64,000 bases of DNA from assembly GCF_033958435.1 (NCBI RefSeq), contig NC_134137.1, forward strand, positions 224,915,501 to 224,979,500, read 5' to 3'. A model generated the notes under the pieces. The model saw nothing but the letters and a program-made list of their open reading frames with translations, did not search any database and was not told the DNA's origin. This stretch comes from Carettochelys insculpta (Eukaryota; Chordata; Testudines; Carettochelyidae). Every line of letters starts with the position of its first letter. Position 1 is the first letter of the stretch. Below, piece after piece: positions 46,016 to 58,835 of the stretch. The translations under genes were made by a program, and so were the position numbers.

Positions 46016-46842
46016 TCACGCTTCTCAGTACTGCTCTTCAAACTGTGGTTGGGGTTTTATCACTTGTGGCCCTTGGTCATGAGAGTTACTTCCACATTCA
46101 GTGACATGACATCATCATGTCATCACGCTAATGTTGCTGGTCATTGCATTTTTTATTAAAAAGTCTCCATCTGCCAAATTTTGAGGAAATCTCTATCTTG
46201 CCATCTCCTTGTCTTTTGAACACACAAGTAGGAAGAGTGTGTTTTATTTGCTCAGATTAGATGGTACAACTGGGTTAAAGCCTGGGGTCTGGGTTTACTA
46301 GGTAGTTCTATTTTTTTTTTTAAATTCAGTTTGAGTTAAAAGGAAACCAAATCATTTTTAAGTTGGTGGTGGTTCAAAAAAAGTTAAAAAAATATTTCTA
46401 GTCAAACAAGTTTTGATTTGGTATTTTTAATCTCCTATAGGCTACCCTCCCTGGCTTGGCTATATGTCTCATGTAGCCACAGGACTCTCATGAGGCTCTC
46501 CACAGTTCAATTAGATGGATTTGTTCTACATGGCATGAAAATGAGGCCCCATCCACCCTAAGCTGAGATGTTGATCTGAGATACGTGATTTCAACCAAAA
46601 GTGACGTAACCTAGATCAGTTTTTCTGGCTGTCCACTCAGAGGGAGGTCAACCAGAGAGTTTTTAGGGCCATCCTTACTCCTCCTGACAATGAGTGTGAA
46701 GATTAACTGTAGAGCCCTGATGTTTCAATTTAGCACGTGCTCATTAGGCACGAACCCTGGAAGATCAACACTGAAGGGCTGAATCTTCTGGTGAGGGTAG
46801 ACATACCTTAAGTGTAAGAACTACAGCTCCCATAAGGCACAT
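46016..46842. other. Unique DNA with a decayed MITE
   Basis: At 46548-46812, 'ccatccaccctaagctgag', 'gttgatctgagatacg' and 'gagggtagacatacctta' look like a heavily mutated MITE of the type seen at 30426. The remainder shows A/T-rich patches near 46310-46400 and nothing nameable. Confidence 0.4.
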
Positions 46843-46965
46843 ATCAGAGGGGTAGCCATATTAGTCTGTATTCACAAAAACAAGAAGTCCTGTGGCATCT
46901 TATACACTAACAGATTTACTGGAGCATAAGCTTTCATGGGCCAAGGCCCACTTCATCATATGAAT
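46843..46965 (-). mobile_element. Penelope-like 3' fragment with intact hammerhead-like stem, antisense
   Basis: On the minus strand: atgatga (first base of the core changed from C), a strong hairpin gtgggcc-tt-ggcccat, GAAA, then agcttatgctcc, in which AGC-TTAT-GCT can form the short stem III expected of a hammerhead. The tail reads 'gatgccacaggacttcttg' and 'acagactaatatggctacc'. This copy has the best stem II and stem III in the window. Confidence 0.7.
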
Positions 46966-48060
46966 CCCATAAGACAGTGAGTCATAAGAACATGCAGGGT
47001 TATTTTATTTCTAAATTAATTCAGGATGACACTAATTTTCCATTACAAAATCTTTCCAGTGGACCATTCCTGACTGGCTCGTACATGTGTGTAGGAGGTG
47101 TTTTTGCAGATAAGTAGCTGAAGGGTTTCTGCTGTGTTTTGTGATGTTATCGTTGGGCCCACACTTTACTCTTATTTGGCATAGAAGACCTGCAGACCTA
47201 ACATCAACCTACCCAGACATGTGGGTCTACACTCATCTCAGTCACATACACTGGACAGAGATTTGATTTTGAGCCACCTAGGCTAGATTCCAGGCCAGGA
47301 GTGAGCTGGAAACAGTTATACTTTCCTATGTGCCCTAGGTAAAAATCCCAGCTGTAAATTTATTGCCTCTCCCTCACGAAGCTCTGGAGCAGTAAATTCC
47401 ATTTTCATGTTACTTGCTAATTGGACATGTATTTAACTCTAGTGCTGGTTTTTAATGACTTTCTGCTATTGTTTGAAGTTTGCTATTATTTGTAATAACC
47501 CCCGCACCCGTGCCATATTTTTGCCTCATTATTCCCATCAAATAGCACATTTCCTGAATCCCCTCCCTCCCTTTCCTATTCCCCAGCACCACCTCTCAGA
47601 CAAGGGCTCCCAGGGTTTCAAAGACCAGCTGTTATCATTTTGTTGATGGAGTGCTTTTGAAAAACTTCTGTTGTGGGCTCCGGCACAGCAGGGGCTGCTG
47701 AATAAAACATCAGCCCTTCAAAAGGGAATTAAGGCAGAGAAAAGCATCAGGGAGGAGATGAGAGGCCAGTCCTCCTGCCACCCAGCAGTTTGAAAGAGGG
47801 ACCCCTTCCTTGCAAACTCGGAGCCAGAGGCCTGCAAACACAAGAGGTAACTGATGTGACCAGTAACTCAAATGATATTTGGCCTTTAGCAGGCAGGGAG
47901 CATGGCTGGGGCGGTTGCGCTGTTTCTATTATTTCAATTCTATCAGTCCTCTGGATACAAATATTAACTGTCTGCTTCTAACTGTGAGCCTCCTGCCCTA
48001 CCTTATGCCTCTCCAGGCTTCCACATAAAATGGGGCAGAAAATGACATTGGGTTGGGCCA
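46966..48060. other. Unique DNA, candidate conserved noncoding block
   Basis: About 47340-47990 is non-repetitive with AT-rich regulatory texture ('acttgctaattggacatg', 'gctattatttgtaataacc', 'ttctattatttcaattc'). No coding sign. Confidence 0.35.
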
Positions 48061-48068
48061 AATGTCAG

Positions 48069-48172
48069 GTGCAGGGATAGCTCAGTGGTTTGAGCACTGG
48101 CCTGCTAAATCTAGGATTATGAGCCCAAACCTTGATGGGGCAATCCAGGGATCTGAGGCAACTAGATTTAAA
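48069..48172 (+). mobile_element. tRNA-derived SINE, 3'-truncated
   Basis: Head of the same family as the next entry: A-box tagctcagtgg (48078-48088), 'tgagcactggcctgctaaa' and B-box-like gagcccaaacc (48121-48131). It ends in an A-run after 'gcaactagattt' without the CR1-like tail. Pol III boxes are seen; activity is not implied. Confidence 0.8.
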
Positions 48173-48243
48173 AAAAAAATAGCAGGGCCCTGGAGTCATT
48201 ATCTTTTTTTTTCCCCTCCTCCTTCTTCCCCCTTTCCTTGGAG

Positions 48244-48430
48244 GGAGGGATAGATCAGTGGTTTGAGCATTGGCCTGCTAAACCCAGGCTTGTGAGCTCA
48301 ATCCTTGAGGAGGCTATTGATGGATTGAGGCAAATAGATGTCAGGGATAGTGCTTGATCCTGCCAAGAGGGTAGGGGACTGGACTAGATGACCTCCTGAG
48401 GTCCCTTCCAGGTCTAGGAGATATGATGTA
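48244..48430 (+). mobile_element. tRNA-derived SINE, near full-length (Cry I-like)
   Basis: Landmarks: A-box tagatcagtgg (48251-48261), 'tttgagcattggcctgcta', B-box gagctcaatcc (48294-48304), 'ggatagtgcttgatcctgcc', 'gggactggactagatgacc' and the CR1-type end 'tgaggtcccttccaggtc'. This head-and-tail combination is typical of cryptodiran turtle SINEs that borrow CR1 machinery through a shared 3' end. It lies in tandem with the truncated copy at 48069, separated by a pyrimidine-rich stretch. Confidence 0.85.
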
Positions 48431-48690
48431 TTTCCAATAATTTAAAGCTTAAAAAAAATAGCTCAAATTTCAAAATTGTGAAGCAGGAAACTCTCCCCCC
48501 AAAAAAGTCTCAAAATGCAACATTTTGACAATTTAAAACTTTTTCCCCCTAAACTTGCTTGAATGGAGAAATTCATCAAAATCTCATCCTTTCTCACAGA
48601 CACTGTTGGTTTCTACAATTTGCCCTTTTTCAGAGGTGGGGGAGGAAACCAGTTCAAGCAATTTCCCAAACAGCTCTATTGATGCCTTGT
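48431..48690. repeat. A/T-rich degenerate repeat
   Basis: 'tttcaaaattgtg', 'caaaatgcaacattttgac' and several A or T runs; resembles 16236-16510. Confidence 0.4.
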
Positions 48691-49285
48691 GCTTCTGTGG
48701 TATAAGTTAGAGGGGCATACAGAGGAGCATCTGGAAATCCTTACATAGCTTCCAATGGAAAAAAGAATTATTAGCTCACCCAGCATAGGTGCCCATGGCC
48801 ATTACAGGATGGTTTCCTGCTGGATAGATTTGCTAATGCTTTGCCCAGTCTAGATATAGGGGCGCCAACTGCCTCCCATGGAGCTGAATCCAGTTTATTA
48901 AAACTTTAAGACCACAGACAACCAAACAATATATATAGTTCTTATAATACCCTACAAGTCAAATTCTCTACTGATGTAACAGCAATGATTTCACTAGAGT
49001 AGCAGCAGGGAGGCAGCCTTTAAACTTAGCTTGTTTTCAAGACAGCAGTGAACAGCGGTTTAGTGATAGCAGAAGTAAATAATGAAATTATTTATGCCTT
49101 TAAAATGCTACTGTTCTACATTTAAAATGGCCTAAAGTGCTACCATTCTGAGATACCCAAACCTTGGCTAGAATACCTCCCTGAGACAGACTAGACTCTG
49201 CAATTGCATCATAGCCTCGGCTAATCCATTCTGGTAACTGACCAGGGAGCTTTTGCAACTCCATTGATAAATACAAAGAAATAAT
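48691..49285. other. Unique noncoding DNA
   Basis: No gene or repeat recognised. Confidence 0.45.
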
Positions 49286-49498
49286 GAGGCACCTCCATGA
49301 CTAGCTGACTGGGAGTCAAGAGACATCAGTTCCAGTCAGTGGCAAATCTGGGGCTTGCTGTGGAATCGTGTGCAAGCCATTTTATGGCTCTCTATCTCAA
49401 TTGTCCTCATCTGCAAAATGGGGATAGTATGATTTGGAGATCATGAGGCCTAATCCACTGGCACTTGTGAAGCATTTTGCCTTTCCTTAGCTGCTTCC
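49286..49498 (+). repeat. MIR SINE
   Basis: 'gactgggagtcaagagac', 'catctgcaaaatggggata' and 'acttgtgaagcatttt' are MIR landmarks in sense order with typical divergence. Confidence 0.65.
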
Positions 49499-51856
49499 AG
49501 CTGAGAATCTCAACTTATCCCTCTACTGAAAAAATATTTTTAGCGTTTCTTCCAGTGTATTTGCCCTTGCACAAAAAGAAGGCAGTTCCTAATGCAGCTT
49601 CTTTAGCCAAACTTACACCTTCCCCAAACAGATAATTCTGCACCCCAGTTGCAGCTTTACCAATCATCCCCTAAAGGTTTTTACTTCCCAGGTTATGTTA
49701 ACTGACTCAAAGTGCCTTTTTCAACATCTTACTGAGGCTAGTCACCATCTACCAATTGGAGAGTTCAGGAATCGCATTAGAGTGTGGGAAGGCATACCTA
49801 TAGAAAGTCAAATGCCACCTTGGAAAGCACCAGGCTGTCCTCAGGAAGTCAGCACAATGATTGAATGGTAATTAGGTCTCATGCTGCCATGCCCCACGCA
49901 GCTGTCAGCACACATTCACTGCCTCCCGTTCCCCACAAAATGATGGCTAATGCTCAGAGCCAGGCAGATGGTTTCATCCACTGAATGGAAAAGGTGCATG
50001 GGCCTGGAATAAGTAGCTGAAGCTGTGGGGTCTTAGGTCAGCATCACCTCTTACATCTGGATTATAGTTTAGCTGGCCCAGCTATGAACTATCCCTTCCA
50101 CTTTCATGGGATGGAGGAAATAGGTAAGGGTATAATGAGCTGTTCCCCCACGCTACAGGCATGGACACTATTTGTCCATAGTGCTTCAAGTTGCACTGCA
50201 TCACGGCAGAAGATCAATGCTGCTAGTGCTACCATACAAGCACCCAGTATAAGGGGGTAGGTGGAAGTGAAAAAAGCTCAACTGTACTATGATTTTAAAA
50301 TGTGATATATTACTATGGGGGAGATGATGTTCTGAACCCCCTGCAGATGATTCATTTACCCCCCCCCATACCATTCAGAACGTGCGAGGCAGATGTTTAC
50401 TTGCTAACTGCACAATTTGGCAGAAGGACATGCCCCTTTTTCTCCACTGTAGTTAGCTTTATTGGACTATTCCATTCTTCCAGCCCTTTCTTGGGCAGCA
50501 GGAAGGATTGACTGCCCATGTTGCATCTCACACCCCTGCCCCCTTTCTGCTAGGCTGGCCTGTTGCAAAGTGGCTCTCTTTTGTTTCAGCTAAAAGCTCA
50601 GGTAGGGTGCCTGCTGCTGCTCAAACACCTTTCATCATCCAACATGAATACATTTGGGCTACTGTACCATCTGTATCTTTGAAGAGGGGCTAGTGGGGGG
50701 AGGAGAAGGACAGAACTGGTTTGATTCACCTTCAGAAGGCTGAGTGTGGAAGAGATTGACTTCATAAGGCCAGGTTCTATATACTCAGCATCTTTGTCCA
50801 ACCACTGGACAGAGGTTTTGTATGTGAAGTAGAGCCAGGCCTGTAACCCCTCCTGGATAGCTATGTTGCATACTTAGTCTTGCAAGAAGATCTGTGCCAC
50901 TGTTTCCCTCTAGTAACTTAACATGAACCCCATCCATTGCCTTTGTGGGGTGGCTAAGGAAAGACAGGAGCTTCCTGTAGGGCTAGGACCTCTAGCTTAA
51001 AACCACAGGCCTGAGAGCTAAAGCTAGAAACTCAAAGCTCCTGAGAAGGGGTAGCTGGGAGATAAGCTGCTATAAACAGCCCAGCTTTTCTTCCCACCCT
51101 TTTAGTTGCCACTCTGCAGTACGTGTTCTGCTTGCTCTGTGGTGATGCAGGCCATTTCTCACTTTATCATCCCAGAACTTAAGGGGACTAGTCAGGTGTG
51201 GACTTCAGTTTCTACAACTTTATCACCTCCAGATGATGACCTTTGCAGGAGACTCTAGCAGCCATGAAGGTCAGTTAGTGAGCTTCCTGTAGCCTACTTC
51301 AAGCAACTAAGTGACAGTTAAAAGTGGGCATGGCCAGCTACTGGGAGGAAGGGCATAAACTGCTCTTCTTCCTGGAGCAAAACCTACTCAATAGCAGCTT
51401 GACATACTTCGCAGCCCTGAGTAGGCAAGTATTGAGGGTAGTGACTGCTGACCAACTGCATGATAAAGAACACCCATTAAAGGAAGGGGGTGCTCCTGTA
51501 TAATCTTTCCAGGGGCTTGTAGACCAGTGGTGCTGGTGGAAGGTAGGTTGATCCAGCTGTAAAAGTTGCCATGGAAGACTTTCCCCAGCCTCAGCAAGAA
51601 CTAGATCCAAGCCACAATTCTCATTTTTATTCAGGGGTTACTCTTACATTGTCTTTTCCAATACTTAACTCCCATGAAAGCTAAGGCAATATCAGCAGCT
51701 CCCACTGCTGCCACCACCACTCTCAGGACAGAAGTTGTGTGTGGGGGGGGGGGGAAACCTGTAAGAGAAAGAATCAAGCAGTAGTTCAGGAAAAGGTGAA
51801 TATACACACTCCCCAAAAAGCAACAAGTCCCCTAGCAATTAGGCTTTGAGCAAAGG
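49499..51856. other. Unique noncoding DNA
   Basis: I see no repeat family or gene. A 12-base G-run lies at 51743-51754. Confidence 0.45.
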
Positions 51857-51970
51857 CATGCATCTGGTGAAGTGGGTCTTTGTCTGTATCCACAAAACAA
51901 GGAGTCCTGCAGCACCTTAGATTTTTCTTGGAACATAAGCTTTTTGTGGGCTAACATACTACCCCTTTGC
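51857..51970 (-). mobile_element. Rearranged Penelope-like fragment
   Basis: A short forward piece 'gcatctggtgaagtgggtctttg' (landmarks ctggtga and gtgggtctttg, 51861-51883) is joined directly to an antisense 3' end 'tctgtatccacaaaacaagg', 'agtcctgcagcacctta' and 'aacataagctttttgtggg'. The two orientations meet head-to-head, as in the 7.5-kb copy. The antisense core is degraded. Confidence 0.6.
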
Positions 51971-54900
51971 TGTTTAGCCCCAAATGGTTATTTATCCACA
52001 ACCAGCCCTTAGTGGTGATTGTTCCTGTTCTATTCCATTGTGGGAAGTGGCTGAATGACATGTTGCTATGAGTTCTGTACCCAGAGCTACAAGAATCTGC
52101 ATGGCAAAGAGCTACTATGCCAGTTAATTGAGACAGAAGGGTGCTAACTTGATAGTAGCAATGAGCTTGAAAGCTCTGCCCTTATGCTATGCAACTGCCC
52201 CAAAGCTGGGTTTTGACATTGTCCCAGTCCCACCCAAAAGGGGCTTGTGTACCTTTAGATGTAAGGTCACTTTAAGGGAAGGAGCTTGTGATTAACCTCT
52301 GCTCGAGGTGAGCATCATAGGCAGGACTCAAGCTCCTGTACCTTGCATTTGGAGTTTTCCCAACTTGGAGAGTCAGTCTGACTTTAGCAAAAGCTTTCCA
52401 GCCATCCTGAATCAATGACAGGGATAAGTCCTACATAAGTCCCTGAATGTGTCTGTCCATGAGACAGGACTTGTCATTACTGGATGACTCAGACTTGCTA
52501 TAACCCATTTTTGGGAGGTGGAACCAGCTCTTGACAGTAGACTCCAGATCCTTGTTTTCCTTACAGCTCTTGTCTGGCAAGGGGCTATTGGGAGGTTCCT
52601 TTCAGTTAAGGGCTAGCAAGAATGGGAGCTGCAGCAATTGGCCCCTTCCAGCTCCAGCGATCTGTACAGCCATCATGGCCCCACAAAGGGAACACCCCAG
52701 TTCTAGAAGACTATGGGACAGCAGTATGCTGGAGTCAGCTAGGTCAGCCAGTAGCACCTCCCTATAGTACCTCTCTGTTCAAGTGTCTGATCAGCTTCAG
52801 TGTTCTGAGAGTCCACAGGTCCCTCTGTGGTCACCAAGTTCCTTGGAGGATTTTCTGAGGCCTGCTTCTCAGGTTCTCTTTTTGCTGTTTAGAGACAAGG
52901 AAGCAGAGATTGGTGCTTCCTTGTTAGGAAGCCCCTGCACCCTATGGATCAGGTGCCCTGCCCCTTGCTTTATGCTAGGCTTTCATGGTGCCTGTACTTA
53001 AGGCATAGCCTACAGTGTTAGTTTAGGTTGCCACTCACTGAGCCTGAAACCCTGTCACTGTAACAAGGCCTTCCAGACTTTGCCAGGTAGTTTGTAGTGT
53101 ATGAAGTACCTGCCTCCAGGACAGGAACCCTTAGTGCCAATGTATTTGGCTTGGCAGGGCACTTTAAGTAAGCCATGACAGATTTACCTTTTGCCCCTGC
53201 CTGAAGTCCATCATTTGAGGGGGCAATAAGTTGCCAAGATGTCATTTACTTCTGACTACCCATAGTTACTTGCTTGGCAGAATGAGGACACTTGGTCTGT
53301 CCAGGGAGAGACCATCAGGCTTTCCATCTAAATGGCAGAGTTAGTGGAGCTATTTCCTGCCCAAAGTAGTAACAGCTGAGAAATAAGGGCATAAGGTCTT
53401 TTGACTTTACACCCTTATGTTGAGGTATTACATCTAGCTTCAGGAGGAGGCTAGAAACAGTATAGCTCTTACTGCATGTTGTGGGGCAGTGAGCTATGCA
53501 GGTTTCTACTGCAGATGGACACAGGCTGAAGCACTGCAGTGAAAGTAGACCTGGGGAGAAGAGAAGTTCCTTCCTGAACTTGATAGTAACAGGAAGTTAC
53601 TACTGTGCAGAGCATAACGTCAACAGAGCCCTCTCCCCTGATATGCAGAACATCCTGATGAGGTAGGGAAGTAAAAGCTGCTCTAGCTGCAGAATCTAGA
53701 AGGTTCTGAACTGCCAGGCTTCTGGATCTATAGTTTTGTGAATGAAGGACAGGCCTGGCTTGTTTTAGCAACCAGCCTCCTGAAATTGAGACTGTTGGAT
53801 CAGAGCCATAGCACTTTGCATGTTGGCTCACAGCTTGGAAGTCCATATGCTGCTAGGAAGAGGGTACAAGACTAATGCTACAAGGAGGAAGTGTTTTCAT
53901 GGGGCAGATAGTAGACCCATCAAGTTTTTAGCTTCATAATGGGGCTTTCCCCACCATAGCCAACAGGTCTTCTACAGATTAAGGTACTTTGAAGGGACTG
54001 AGACTTACTGGTCCGCTAAAAGCTTTGAGGCAGAGTCCACAAAGGTAAAGGTGTGGATTATGAAGCACTGGTAGTGAGATGGCATTTGCAGCCCTGAAGC
54101 AGCTCCCACAGGGATAAGCTGGGTTTGATAGTTGTCACCTGTGAATGGACACCTGAGAAAGGCAAGCTGAATGAGGCAGAGTCCTTGAGTAGCCATCTAC
54201 AGCTCTGTGCATTCCTTGAGCTCACTTACCCATCCACCAGGAGTGGCCACTCTGGCTGCTGCAGAGGATTAGTGCTTGGGGTGGCCCAGCAGTGGTGCAG
54301 GACCAAAGCCAGACTTGGGTCTGTTCTTTGCAGGATCTGTACTTCCACATGACTGGATCCTGCAGAAGCTTCACCACAGGATAATCTACTATCATGTTCA
54401 TCTGTAAGGAGTTATGTGAGAAGGATAATGGAAATTCTGCACCATAGGGAATCATAAGGGACATCAGTTGGCATTTGGCCATTGGCTATTTTGAGTCAAA
54501 CCAGTACTCCCTGGAATCCTGTACAAAAGCAGCTTATGCCAGATTGGGCAAATGCAAGCAATTCAGTTGAGATCTGTAGAATTTGTGCACAAGGCCAAGG
54601 ACTCCAGTGAACTAAAGAGCTGACATGTTACTCACGAGAGCCTTCTGCAATAGCAAGTTGCCCTATGAACTGCAAGTACTTTGGCATCAGTCCAGCACTG
54701 AGCACTAGTTCTCTAGCCCTTCAGAGGCTGAGGAGATAGGTAGTAATTAGTCTAGTACTCAGAGAAGCAGACCTGGAATAATGTTGCTACTGTCTCAAGT
54801 CTTAATGGCAACTCCCAGTAGGCATTGTTTTCACCCTCCTGGTCCCATCAAGATCAGAGTTTGACAAAGATCCCAGGTATAACAAGTGTTGCAGTTACCT

Positions 54901-55260
54901 GTGGCAGTCCTTAGCTCCAGAGTGAGCAGACCATATGAGTGGCTGGAAGGGGAGCTGGCAAGGTGAAGATTTGCCCATTGAGTGGCAGGAAGTCCCCAGT
55001 GGAGTAGCTGCAGCTGACTTTGAGCCTGGTCTAGACAAGGAGGAGATGTGCATTAGTTCTCTAGAGTCCCCTTAATAGACTTCAGCTCTATGTTCTGGTG
55101 TGCACCTCCCTGGCGCTAAGGGAGTAGCCTGGCCATCAGGCTCACCCTGGAGCACCACCTAGTTATACATAAGGTCAGGAATCTCCTCTAAGGAAGGAGG
55201 AGAGGTACTGTTACAGGTGAGACAGTGCATCAGGTGGAGATAACAGGATTGCATGTTCTT
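51971..55260. other. Unique noncoding DNA
   Basis: No repeat landmark, exon or RNA recognised in this stretch. Base composition is even and CpG is sparse. Confidence 0.45.
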
Positions 55261-55860
55261 CCCACCTGCATCTCTAGAGCAGGAAACACTAGTATTATGT
55301 ACTATCACCTGCCAGACTGCTTTCTATTCCAGACAGTGTACTGCACTAGGGAGGTAGCCTAGGTGGGGAGGAACATGAGGTCTCTGCCTCAAGCCTAGCC
55401 TATGCCTAGATTTAGTCTACCTCAAGATATGACTTTAGACCAGTGTTGTTTATATCCTGCCCTTCCAACTTTAGTTCTTGTTGGAAGAGTTCAGCTGAAT
55501 TGTAATTAGTGTCCCCATGGCTTTCCCAAAGCCCTGTACCAGCAATGGATTAGTAGCATCCTCTGCAAATAAATGCAGGTGGGAGTGTTTGGATAGGAAG
55601 TCCCCCACCCCCATGCACAGATCCACTCCACCTGCAGTGGTCTGCCCTCCAGAACAGTTACCAGTACCCCAGGGCATGTCCAGAATGCTGAGGACTTTAG
55701 CATGTTCTTCCCACCCACACTGCTAGAGCTTGAAATGTTACCTGAAGGTACTGTCCCAGGTGACAAAGCCAGCACCCCAGCTTCTCACATCCATGTCTGC
55801 CGTCAGCTGATTCTCAACCTGGTCTCTGGCTCCCTGTGCAGGTGACACTAGTATTATGCA
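55250..55860. repeat. Possible diverged local duplication
   Basis: 'catgttcttcccacc' occurs at 55253 and 55701, and 'cactagtattatg' at 55287 and 55846, in the same order. The first pair is about 448 bp apart and the second about 559 bp apart, so if it is a duplication it has diverged and gained sequence. Confidence 0.3.
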
Positions 55861-58835
55861 CTAAGCTATCTGTGGCATGGTTGCAGATGTGAGGCTGTAA
55901 CTCACCCTGTATCCAGCTCTGCCTTGTGGCCCCTGCTTTAGCATGCTCAGAGCCTGAGCCCCAGAACCAGTTGGGGCAACTTGCTCCCTTTCAAAATTAG
56001 TCATGGAAAGCAAAGCCTTGACCCAGATACTCTTTTCTGCTGTGGTTTCCAGTAGTTTTACTGTTTCTTCCTTGAATTTTATCTTACTCAGATCCTGACA
56101 GGCAGTAGAGACCAGAACACAGCAAAGGAAGTCTTTCCCCAGTTCCTTATTACCCGGAAAGTGGTTCCACAAGCTGAGTGGGAATCTGTGTAGGACAAAG
56201 CTGTTACTTTTGGTCACAGGTATATAGCTGCCACCTGACCAGATGCATAGAGTCCAGAATCAGTGGTGGCAGAGTCACATCTCTAGATACTGCAATGGAG
56301 AACTGTCCATCAGCTGTACATTGGGCAGTCACTGAAAGTGAAGACAGGCTTGGTTAGGCACCACACTGCCATCTTGTCCTTCAGGCTCCTCTGCTTGGTA
56401 CTACCAGGCAAGTCTTAGACATTAGCTTTTCCCAAACCATACATAGTGCCACCTGCCCCAAGTGGCAAGGGTTTTCCCTTGACTTATTGATCCCTTTCAG
56501 TCTGGAAAGGGTGCAAGCTGGCCTTCTACAGTAGGCATTAGTTAACTGCTTACCATGATGAACAGGGCAGGGATTGATTAAGGTTGAATCCAGAGCTGGG
56601 CTGAGATATTGCCATGCTGGACTTCATGGCACCAGCTAATCAGGAGCCTAGAGAACATTCATGCCACAGGAACACTGACTCAAGCCAAGCTAGGTGCATT
56701 GTTCCTTATGGAGGAAGCTAGGCACTTAGTCCTAGTGTCTTTTGGGTTCTGTTAAGCTAGCCTTTAGTGTAGATGTACTACTAAACCCTTCACATTTCTC
56801 AGAAGACGGCACTTCAATCTAGGCTGCAGGAAGGGTAGAGTGTTTTTTGGGGCTGTAGCTAAGTGACTGAGGTAGCTCATTAGAATAGCTTACTCAGTGG
56901 TAAGGGACTATTCAAGTTCCCTTCATCTCAGAGGGAAGAAGTTGAACCTGGCTTTCCCCACATGCCAGGTGAGTGCTCTCATTGGGCAAGAGCTTAAGGT
57001 GGTCAGCACTAGCACCTTCTTGTCCTCCAGCCAGATTTTACATGTATCTGATAGCAGCCATTATTCAAAGTTACACCAAATCAGGTTCCCATGGGCTAGT
57101 TAAGTAGCCAAATGCCTGCTCTCCCCTTGTTTGTGTATCATGCTGGGGCTGTAGGGGATCTAGACAACTAGTTTGACACAAAAAGCAAGTCAGCTCTGTG
57201 CTTATTCAGAGGGAAGAAATCAGCATCTAACAAGTTTGGTCAAGGTCACATGGTGACTACAGGGACTGGAGGAAGATGTGATCAAGGAGGACCTCAGTTC
57301 CTATGTCACACTACCCTTAGTGTTTTGGTCTTTAACACGGACCATAGCCAAGGGTTAGTCTTAATATTGCCAGTGTATTCTTGGCACAAGAGCATATGCC
57401 AGTAAAAAAAATTTGTGGCTAACCTGAACTTAAGTATTGCCCACATGAAGAACCAGAATCTTACAAGATGTTCAGGAACTGGGAGAAATTTAGTCATCTA
57501 AAGTCATGCACTTAGAAAGTTCTTTGTCACTCTACAAGATGGGGACTCAAGTTGGAAGCAGAGGAAAGCTACTTTTATGGTTCAAATGAGGCACCAGTAT
57601 GTTGCTGCAATGGAGGAAAGCTAATGCAATCCTAGATGAGGTATTTCTTGTAGAGTGGAGTGTTCTTGCTATTATGAGGCCCTAGAGAGACTTCATCTGG
57701 AAGACTGCAGTTCAGGTCTCATGGTTCAGAGAGATTACTAACCAAAACAGGTTCAGAAGGGTTTCTAGGATGATTACAGGAATGGAAAGCCTATCATGAG
57801 ACAAAACTTAAAGCTTGGCCTTTTTGTTCAACTAAGCAAACAGGGGAGATTCTCTATAATTAGAGATAGAAAGAGCAGGGAAATAAGTTATGCCACTGTA
57901 TACACATTGTTTTGGCAAACAATTGCATCAAGTGAGCTGTTTCTAGCCATCAGAAAAGGGAGGAGATAAGTTTCCCTGGCTTCAAGACATACAGAAAAGT
58001 TAGAGGGCATGGTAGCTGACTGCCTACAGTGATCTAAAGTCCATCTCCAACAGCTGGAGATTAACACTAGTCAGACTTCAAGTGACTTTAGTGTAGCCCA
58101 CATGCTCCAGTTCTAACCATGAAGGGCCAGGAAGCCACATTCTGACCCCTACCCACCCAGCCCTCTAGCTCAGACTGGTGTTGAAGCCTTCCTCTGCAGC
58201 ATCAGACAGGGTAACTTGCTGGTTTGAAGTTGATTAAGCAGTGGATTCTGAAACAGGAAATTTTAAAGCAGGATTTGAAGTCTTCAGTGACTTGGCCATA
58301 GGTTAGGGTCTGTTACAGTGATGGGGAGGTTCTGTGGGCTGCAGTGTGCAGGAGGTCAGGCCATCCTGATCATCTAGAGGGAGATATGGTGCTAGCCATA
58401 TTCCAGTGGAACAACCCTGATGGATTTTGAACCATCTCAAGGTCATTCCTTACTGCACTGTACACCTGGCTGTGACGCTCAGATTCTGCTTGGTCACCAA
58501 GACCTGCTTTTTTAAGCTGCCAACCCACCTGTATTGCCATAGTAACAAGGAGCAACTGTCACCAGGATTGTAGCAGCAACCTTTCCCTTCACATTCTTCG
58601 AGACATAGGCAGTGTGGCACAAGGCAGCCTGTCTGGATGCAGAACAGCTGTGCACATGCTGTTACTTGAGCATCTAGAGCTGGAGAGAAGCTGGTTCAAG
58701 CCAAAGCAATGCTCGCCCACTTGAGCCATAGAAGAGGGCCACACTGCTCTAATTGAGCAGAACAGCCAGCATTTGCTATGCATCAGTCTGACCTCCCTGG
58801 CATTTTAGGCACCACAGCAAGCCTACAGATGTGGA
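55861..58835. other. Unique noncoding DNA
   Basis: A 118-codon minus-strand frame at 56217-55861 has no family I recognise, and I see no splice-site context that convinces me. No other feature is supported. Confidence 0.4.

Noticed and set aside
48069..48131. A functional tRNA gene
   Set aside because: It has A and B boxes but lacks a tRNA cloverleaf and continues into SINE sequence shared with other copies.
55861..56217. 118-codon minus-strand frame of ordinary composition
   Set aside because: No family recognised, no start or splice context; kept only as a thing to search.
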